From positions 29,209,087-29,273,086 of the forward strand of contig BTRK01000001.1 in assembly GCA_036245805.1 (NCBI GenBank): DNA of 64,000 nt, read 5' to 3'. The notes beneath the pieces were generated by a model, which made no database searches, had not been told where the DNA came from, and worked only from the letters and a program-made list of their open reading frames with translations. The position numbers and the translations under genes were made by a program. Source of the DNA: Pristionchus mayeri (lineage: Eukaryota > Nematoda > Chromadorea > Rhabditida > Neodiplogasteridae). Of the stretch, positions 57,401-64,000 are shown in pieces. Every line of letters begins with the position of its first letter. Position 1 is the first letter of the stretch.

Positions 57401-60400
57401 CCCTAAGAAATATTAAGCGATGATATCGTTATGAATAGTACAATCACTTTATGGCCATAAAATTGTTTCCTATACTCGGACATGCAGACGTATCTGTAGC
57501 GTTGTCGAAGTGAATCTGAAATCGATTTTCCAATAATCAAAACGTGTTATCCTCGTAATTACTGACTCCTTCAGCTGGTTGCACTGTGCACGGTGGAGGC
57601 TTATATCAACATATCCTCTGTCTTTGTTGCATTCGACATCATTTCGTACATAAATTCCGTTGAGCCTGTAAAATCTCTCTATTCACAAGGTAATTTAGGT
57701 ATCGTACCTTAATGTATAGCGCTCGGTGGGCGTGTCCTTGCATTCGAAATGCAATGGATAGGAAGTAACCTTCTTAACGCCCTCTGTCACATCGTACGTG
57801 GTGAACACTAAAAATAAGATAAAAATATAAAAATAATATTTTTAACAGCGATTTGGGAGATATGTGAGGATGTTTATGAATTTACATTATGTATATATCC
57901 AAATTTCTACTTTCAAGTCTAACCTGGAACGCATTCCGCCTTAAAAGGTGTCTTGATATCTTCTTGTAAAATTGTGACTTCATTCGCTCTACGATACACC
58001 CATCCTTCGTTCAGATTGCACTCTAATTTATCAGGATAGCCGCCCAATCGATGCCCGTTACGGCTGCAAAAGGCGTGATTAGTGAATAGTCGCTCAACTC
58101 AGCTTACAAATATGAACCGAGCAAACAACTTGTTTTGAGCCCAAGTTCATTTATGAAAATATGCATTTGTTGTGAATCTGTGCTATCGAATATACAATCT
58201 TAAAGATAGGTTTTTGTGCTGTCTTAAATAAACACTTTTTACACTCTTCGCAAGAAATTTGCAATTTCTTATCCGGGTCAGCTATCGTTATCTTCTTGTC
58301 CTTCCATGAGTCATCAACCTTTTCTCTCTTCTGCACTATCCATCCTCTCCCCAAAGCACAATAGACAGACTTGTACAGATTTGAGCCGATGCTGAAGTAG
58401 GAGTGCGCCGGTTTATTCTTTTCACTTGCACTTACCGTATCGCCAGCGCTTTATAGTAGTCATCGGCACATGTCAACTTCTTCATATCATTTTCGTCAAT
58501 GAACGTTATCTAAAAGCCTATTATGCATGCAACGCTAGCTATCTTGGTGCCGATCGGAAAAGTTCGAGAGGTTACGAATTCGGTTTTCATCCAGTAAATT
58601 AGCCACTACCTCCGTTTCGCCGACTCCTTTAATTAGGGATGGAAGACACTTATCTGAACATCATAACGTTTTCGCAGCATTGACGCCTACTACTCCCGGG
58701 AAGTAACGGGAAGTAAGCCACGTCAGAGAAACAAATTCAGAAATGCTTGCGCCAGAATTGAATTTTCAGACTTTTTGGAAAAAAATCATTTCCAGAAAAT
58801 ATGTCGTAATTCATTTAATTGTTTGCAATTAGCGTACAAAAGAAATTATGAAAGAATAAAATATTAGATAGTCCTACACTAGTGCATGAGATGTGGAAAA
58901 TGTTTTCTCCGCTGAAAAAATATTGTGTCAAATAATTCGACCACTTTTATCCTGCTTAAAATCTGCCAAGTACAGTACGTGCTAATCGCCTTCGTCATGT
59001 GCGTGCGCGGCGCTGCGCGGCGGAGCGCGGCTTGCGCGGATTGATTTTGCGTAAAGAATATTGCTTTTCACGATTCGAACCTATTATTTTCGAATTCTCC
59101 GTAAAATTTCGCATCGGAAGGACTATTCATTCATAATTTTAGAAAAAGAAATCAATATTTTGAATTCTGTAATGCTGCAACCTACCGTAATCCCAGTTTG
59201 CGATACTGTCGCTATCGTAAAGTGAGATTACGGTAGGGTGCAGAAATTCCGCATTCAAAATATTGATTTATAAATATAAATATATCTTTAAAAATATGAA
59301 TGAATACTCCTTCCGATGGGAAATTTTACGGAGAATTTGAAAGTAATAGGTTCGAATCGTGAAAAATAATATTCATCCCGCAAAATCAATCCGCGTAAGC
59401 CGCACGCCGCCGCGCAGCGCGGCGCACGCACATGGTCAAGGCGATTAGCACGTACTGTACATTCGAAATTAATGCTACATGAATTTTCCGGAACGTCCAT
59501 TTCCTATTATATTTAGATTTTCTTTTATTGTTTCTTTCAGATTTTCCATTCTCGATATGTTTCTCGAAATGTCTTACAACCGAAAAACATGTACATCCCT
59601 ACTCTCAAACCCACAATCTTCGCATGTCGCTATAAGCATAGAAGAAGCCTCAGCTATCTTCTTCTCTGCGTCTTTCCACCCCTCATTCTCATCGCACTCG
59701 AGTGAATGGTGCAGTTCAGAATTGAATCTGCGAAATAATCAATTTAGAAAATATTCGTCGTGTGCTACTTGCCTGATTTTTTGGTGGGTGTTACGGCAAG
59801 TCAGCACCTTGTTTGAGCTGTCGAAGTGCAACTAAATTCAATTGTTGCCAAGAGTAAGTTGACTTCAACGTACTTCTCTGTTTGGCTTAAACGTGCATGG
59901 CGGAGGCGCTAAAATTGAAATATTATTTGACATAAAAATGTTCGCACATAAGATCATTATCTCACTGAATTGAAAAATGTACATTTCACAACGCATTTTT
60001 CATGATAAAATTATTTTTTCGACTTATAAACTCAAATAATGATGCTCACCAGACGCGCACTCCAAATGTACACTGTCGAAAGGACCAGCTAGAACACCAA
60101 ATTCGTCTCTTATGTCGCGGAGTAAATTGCACCGAACGAAGGAGTAGACGGGTTTTCCATCAGCTCTTAAGAGTGTGTGTGAGGGAGAAGAGGAAGATTT
60201 AAGATTAATTACTTCAGCATATAGTTCTTCTCGGTTTGGCAATCGTAGGTAGTCGTAGGTACATTCGATGGTTGACTCACGTTGCTGTTCACGCCATTCA
60301 TCGTTTGGACTCCGGAACACGCTTCAAACGGTAGGAATCATGAGGGCACTAGGTCGGATGAGAGCTATGACATCATGCCGCCTGTGATGTCACAGGCGAC

Positions 60401-61612
60401 ATAAAGCAATACTTCTCATTAAAAATTTTGCTTAACCTGGCTTGCATTCGAAATTTTGCGATTTCATAAAATCATTCGTAATATTCTTGTAAAGTTTAAG
60501 GTTTCTTTTGGTTATCGACCATCCCTTGTGCAGATCGCATTTAGCATAAAAATCCTTTTCTGAATCTTCTCTTTTTCCAACAAATTTTCCGTCAAGGCTG
60601 CAAATGCAAAAACTTTCTTTCTCGCAGTTTTTCTAAATGAAAAATACTTTTCAGTATCTTTCATAAAAGCGAAAAAGCGAAAAAAAGCGAAAAAAAAAGT
60701 GAATGTTTTTACAAGCGCAGCCGATTGGTTGCATCTTCAAGTGAAATGCGTAAAGTATTTAATGATTATAGTCTCCCAGTCACTTCAGAGAGCGCTGGGG
60801 GTCTACTTTAAATGTGAGATAGGTGAGGGTTGGTGCGGCACATGCAACGCGTCTTAGAACGCGTTGCGATTGATGCTCTTGGAACGTTACTCTACAATGC
60901 GCAAAAACTTACAACAGTCCATATCCAAAGGGACAGGAAAATTCTGGTCCATAATCTTCGGGATGACCATACAATTTTTCATCTGGACTGAATTGGCAGT
61001 CTACAAATTAATTTATTGATGATTCTTAGTTCATCTGCGTTGCATTACGCATTTGATATGTAGTATCGTTCCAGCCTCTGCGATCTTAGTCTCATCGGTC
61101 CTTGTTAAACTCTCAACGTTATATGTCTTCTGGCCTATCCATCCTCTATGCTCATCACAAACTACAGCCGAGTACAGATCCGTGCCGATCCTAGAGATAG
61201 TTTTTCTTTTGCAAAGGCAAGACACCATCATCACTTACTGTATCGCCCGTACGATACGAAAGCCATCGCCGTTACAACTCAACTTATTCGATGAAAAAGT
61301 TCTCTGAAAACAATTCATTTTATTATTTTCAAAATACCCAACGACGAATGGACAATAGTCCCCTTTCACTTTTCCACCTCTCGACTCTATCGATCGGTCG
61401 GAATGGTTGATTGAGAAATGAATGATGACGTCAGGAGTAACAGCACCTCCGTTTCAGCGACTCCTTTGATCAACGATTCATCGCATTTCGGCGTGGCATC
61501 TGAACAACCAGAATACTGTACCCATACAGTACCGTATCCGGTTACGGTAGGCTACAATACCTGCAACAGCGAGTGCGCACAGCAGTAGGAAGAATATCGC
61601 ATGAAGCCGCAT
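54404..61612 (-). CDS. Modular Cys-rich single-pass receptor-like protein B
   Basis: It is paralogous exon by exon to receptor A. Leader exon 61561-61612 encodes MRLHAIFFLLLCALAVA. Exon 61447-61499 has KCDESLIKGVAETE. Super-repeat 1 continues with GTDLYSAVVCDEHRGW, DCQFSPDEKLYGHPEDYG, FYAKCDLHKGWSIT, VHLECASG and SELHHSLECDENEGWKDAEK with TCEDCGF. Super-repeat 2 starts at 58672 (KCLPSLIKGVGETE) and has KKLTCADDYYKALAI, NLYKSVYCALGRGWIVQK, ISCEECKKCLF, KLECNLNEGWVYR, ILQEDIKTPFKAECVPG and ISISCEEKDHEL. The stalk is TTVPPLTTTQPPEQ. The membrane helix is AGVIAGCSIGVIIIITII (about 56130-56215). The tail is Lys-rich with LSKTDDKSKK and LSKTDEKSKK repeats and the last exon ENLSKTDEQTKSQTSGV (stop 54404-54406). 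An in-frame TAG at 57236-57238 interrupts one exon relative to copy A. Function unknown; a cell-surface receptor or adhesion protein is inferred from the layout. Confidence 0.65.
54502..55399. mobile_element. TA-flanked mariner-type element in receptor B tail intron
   Basis: Ends TTAGGTTGTCTCAAAAGTTT and AAACTTTTGAGACAACCTAA are inverted over about 29 bases, with TA on both sides. Unit A has the empty site: GATCAACGTTTTAAAAAGAGG (37250 region) against GATCAACGTTTTA-element-TAAAGAGG here. The interior has no recognisable transposase motifs. It is 898 bases long. Confidence 0.92.
55722..55972. mobile_element. TTAAAGGAGGAG MITE, copy 4
   Basis: Ends CATGGAGGAGTAAACTC and TTTACTACTCCTTCTATG are degenerate inverses. 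The interior GCTCCGAAATTTTCACATTG and GGCGCGCGTTTGC matches the 21158 copy. It lies in a receptor B intron and is absent at the matching site in receptor A. Confidence 0.8.
56690..56790. repeat. HP hairpin in receptor B intron
   Basis: TTATATACACTCTCTCTCAA and GATAAAGCGTATGAAATGATG are the arms. It is homologous in place to the receptor A copy at 38345. Confidence 0.6.
58970..59465. repeat. Foldback FB6 with GC-rich arms
   Basis: CAGTACGTGCTAATCGCCTT at the left mirrors AAGGCGATTAGCACGTACTG at the right. Inside are runs of CGCGGCGCTGCGCGGCGGAG-type sequence in each arm. A second nested inverted repeat (ATCAATATTTTGAATTCTG against its mirror) fills the centre. It lies in the same receptor intron as FB4 in copy A but is a different sequence. 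Confidence 0.85.
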
Positions 61613-62132
61613 CCTGGAAAAACTCGGTGAGGATCACGGTAAACAGGTTCCGCTAGCGTTGCAATAACAATCGAAGGTTCGGGAGGGGGTGCTGCAAAGT
61701 TTTCCGGCGCATCCGAGGGATACTGTAGATATGACGAACATGAAGGTACTGTAGCATCAAGCCAAAAGAACAGGTCATCGTGCAGCGAAGGCAAAACGAG
61801 CAAGGGATACTGTACGAAAAAGCCAGGCGCCAAGGGTAGGTCGGAGGGGTGGGACATACCTCTGATTGGAAGAAGCGAGGGGAGAGAACCACTCCAGTGG
61901 AGCGAAAGAGGCGATAATGGAAGGAGGAGAGGGAGAGTTGGCCTTTTATGGGCTGATTTGTAGGCTAATGAACCTTTGTTCGAGCGAATTAGAGATTTAA
62001 TTGAATTCATAAACGTGCAAATATGTATCCAAATTCGGATTCAAATAATGTGAAAAATAAAAGTGCAAACGATAATTTCGAAATTGAATACAAGCTATTT
62101 CAATGAGCAATACCTGTGAACAGTTGATTATT
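61613..62132 (-). promoter_or_regulatory. Receptor B upstream region
   Basis: The first 370 bases upstream of the ATG match the unit A upstream region. The match fades near 62040. The 152-codon open frame on minus here is not supported: it shifts relative to the unit A copy and overlaps the leader exon in another frame. Confidence 0.45.
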
Positions 62133-62445
62133 GTGAGAATAGAATGCGTAGCAACGTGGTGTGCATGGTAAACTTCTTAAAGTACTACAACACACTACCT
62201 GACAGAATCGAAATAGACTTAGCACAGGCCGAAAATTCAAATTCCTGCTGACTTCACCAAATTTTCGGCCTGTGCCAAGTCACTGAAGAAATATGTTGAT
62301 TTTCTCAGATAGTCTGTTCCATAATATTCGCGGAACGTGAAAATATTCACAGCTAAATATTTTCACGTTCCGCGGATATTTTTTTACTTTAAGAAGTTTA
62401 TCATGCACACCACAATGCTACGCATTCTATTCTCACAGTACAGCA
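62133..62445. repeat. Nested inverted repeats
   Basis: Outer arms GTGAGAATAGAATGCGTAGC (about 62134) and GCTACGCATTCTATTCTCAC (about 62420) mirror over about 50 bases. Inside is a short relative of FB5 (GCACAGGCCGAAAATT and AATTTTCGGCCTGTGC, 62200-62285), followed by a 24-base-stem hairpin with CGCGGAACGTGAAAATATT (62324-62379). It looks like one element inserted in another. Confidence 0.85.
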
Positions 62446-62484
62446 ATTTTGCGACGGGAGATTGTGTTCATGAATCTTTATTTG

Positions 62485-63653
62485 TCAAATTGCCTCCACA
62501 CACACTCGCAATGCATAATCTTCATCCTCGACGTTCTGGCCGTTCCTTGGAAACAAAGAAGCATGACAATCTCCATAATCATTCAATAACCGAATGAATG
62601 TGTTCCAGTAATCATCTCCGAATCGATTATCGGCCCGTGAATGTTGATAAATCTCAATCGATCGGAGGAAATTGCTTCCTTCGTCGATGAAATGGGCTTA
62701 AATTCAGTTAGAAAATTTAGTTAGGATCAGCATAATTAGCGATGCATGAATAGAATGCGATTTCACTCACACAATTCATTGTTGTCTACTTGCCAAACTT
62801 TCAAGACAAAATGTTGAATTCCGTGAGCTCGCAGCATCTCGATAAGAGCTCTTCTGCAAGCAGTATAATTTCCACGCTCAGTATCCTTTCTAATCGAAAG
62901 AGCAGAGCAAAGTTCGAGAAATAGTCCTTCAATGTTCATTTCGATCTTTCTCGCTCGCAATGGTTGTTATCAAAAGTATAGCAATAGTCGTCTGAGGACT
63001 ATCCATGGACCATTACCTAGCAGCTTGATTGAAGAGCCTTAGGTCGGTTATTTGCAGGGCTCTAACTGTCTTCTCTCCGAGTAAGACCCGAATAAGATTC
63101 AATCCCGGAAATGCTCCCCCGATATTCAGCTCGAGCATGTCAATTTTTGAGCAACGCCGAACGGCTTTCAGCAATTGTCCATTTAGAGTCCGATTTCCCT
63201 GAAAGTCTCACATCGTTTATTGACTGATTGCTGAAACTCAATAGAACTTTCGTTTTGCAATTGTTCGAAGAGACTGGATCAAAGAAATGGTTGGCCTACT
63301 TGGAGATCAATTGCGGCTGGATACATCACTCGTTTGGCCTCGTGACGTATCCTTGATCGAGTTATCTCCACGTCTCGGAGCTCGCTTCGATCGTTGAAGA
63401 TAAAACACAAGTTATCGATCTCGGGCAAGCCGATGCTTAGGAATTCCTGGACGTTGCGATTCCAGACATGAGATATCTAAATCATTTCATGCCACGTTTT
63501 ATAATTTATAAGCGATAATAGTGAAATCAGGAAAAGAAAATTTACTAGTCGCATATTGTCCACCGATTCAGGTAGCACCAGTCGAATTATCTCGCGAATG
63601 ACATCGGAAGGAAGGCTAGCGAGGGTTAGATGTTCTTCTTCTCTAGTTATCAT
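62485..63653 (-). CDS. F-box protein
   Basis: ATG at 63651-63653 gives MITREEEHLTLA followed by the F-box core SLPSDVIREIIRLVLPESVD. An exon at about 63275-63478 has ISHVWNRNVQEFLSIGLPEI and DNLCFIFNDRSELRDVEIT. An exon at about 63016-63200 has LKAVRRCSKIDMLELNIGG and RALQITDLRLFNQAA, of leucine-rich style. An exon at about 62770-62955 has NIEGLFLELCSALSIRK and HGIQHFVLKVWQV. The last exon (62485-62699) has HFIDEGSNFLRSIEIYQHS and ends ALRVCVEAI with TGA at 62485-62487. F-box proteins recruit substrates to SCF (SKP1-CUL1) ubiquitin ligases. This is a single-F-box layout with a divergent substrate half, common in nematode expansions. One short exon near 63230-63270 is uncertain. Confidence 0.75.
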
Positions 63654-64000
63654 CAATAAATCTGAACGAACAGAAAATCTTTGGTAATTTGCAAAGAGCC
63701 GATGTTATTGCAAGCTTATACTAAATGCGAATTAATTCCACGGAACTGTCATTCTTCCTGTCACATCCTCTTTTTAGCAGGTCAGATAGAGCACGTGGAA
63801 GAAGAAAAACAACAACGTCTAATTCGTGCGAATATCATACCAATGTTAAGAAGAGAGCGAGAATTTGAAAATATTGTGCTCCCCTCAAGCGTTGCGTTCC
63901 CTGGGTCAACAATGATTTGCCGGGGCGCAACTGTGTATCTGCTTAGCTAAAAAAAGTGAGAGTTTGAGAATCACTGTGTAACTTTGTAAATCAGCATGGA
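63654..64000. other. Window end, no supported gene
   Basis: A plus-strand frame to 63950 reads EEEKQQRLIRANIIPMLRRE near its middle, after a plausible acceptor at about 63780. I recognise no family and no continuation is available. It may be the end of an exon or a repeat. Confidence 0.25.

Larger units (their letters stand above)
46385..62040 (-). repeat. Tandem segmental duplication, unit B
   Basis: This is the compact paralogue of unit A: helicase fragment B, Kelch B and receptor B in the same order and orientation. It contains two insertions absent from unit A (TA-flanked elements at 47241 and 54502), so those are younger than the duplication. Confidence 0.8.

Noticed and set aside
61552..62010. 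152-codon Pro/Leu-rich minus frame
   Set aside because: It overlaps the receptor B leader exon in another frame and is not preserved in the unit A copy.
63681..63950. 89-codon plus-strand frame at the window end
   Set aside because: No family is recognised and no start or splice context can be confirmed before the sequence ends.
1..64000. CRISPR array or bacterial operon
   Set aside because: Introns, mariner, LINE pieces and animal gene families show a eukaryotic genome; no regularly spaced identical repeats of CRISPR type are present.

Overview
This is a eukaryotic window that looks like a nematode nuclear contig. Short phase-consistent introns (often 44-80 bases) end in TTTCAG or TTGCAG. 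The genes belong to families greatly expanded in nematodes (UDP-glycosyltransferase, F-box, BTB-Kelch, secreted Cys-rich and Thr-rich proteins). Much of the DNA is foldback elements, MITEs and mariner-like elements. No order or species is assigned. All gene models were spliced by hand, so exon edges are approximate unless given precisely.

The main architecture is an old tandem duplication of one minus-strand block. Each unit holds, in transcription order, a long receptor-like gene, a BTB-Kelch gene, and a truncated UAP56-type (DECD-box) helicase gene. Unit B is compact: receptor B 61612-54404, Kelch B 53571-49685, helicase B 47212-46385. Unit A is stretched: receptor A 45228-37161, then only the 5' end of the Kelch gene caught in a giant palindrome (32.9-36.6 kb), then about 22 kb of unrelated sequence, then the rest of the Kelch gene (10851-6935) and helicase A (6790-5935). 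Unit A's Kelch gene is thus split and has lost most of its BTB domain.

The receptor-like gene is the most interesting object. It predicts a signal peptide, two tandem super-repeats of Cys-containing modules, a Thr/Pro stalk, one membrane segment, and a Lys-rich cytoplasmic tail built from repeated exons carrying an LSKTD motif. I do not recognise the family. An F-box gene (62485-63653, minus) flanks unit B, so membrane receptors and candidate ubiquitin-ligase adaptors (BTB-Kelch, F-box) lie side by side.

The material between the halves of unit A holds a 13-exon UDP-glycosyltransferase gene (19610-23167, plus) with one in-frame TGA, a secreted Cys-rich gene (17107-14520, minus), a Thr-rich mucin-like gene (27855-23303, minus), a small membrane-protein gene (28868-30889, plus), a LINE 3' fragment, and a dead mariner with perfect 27-base terminal repeats. 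At least six long foldback palindromes and several MITE families are scattered through introns and spacers. The first 5 kb is mostly repeats plus a LINE fragment.
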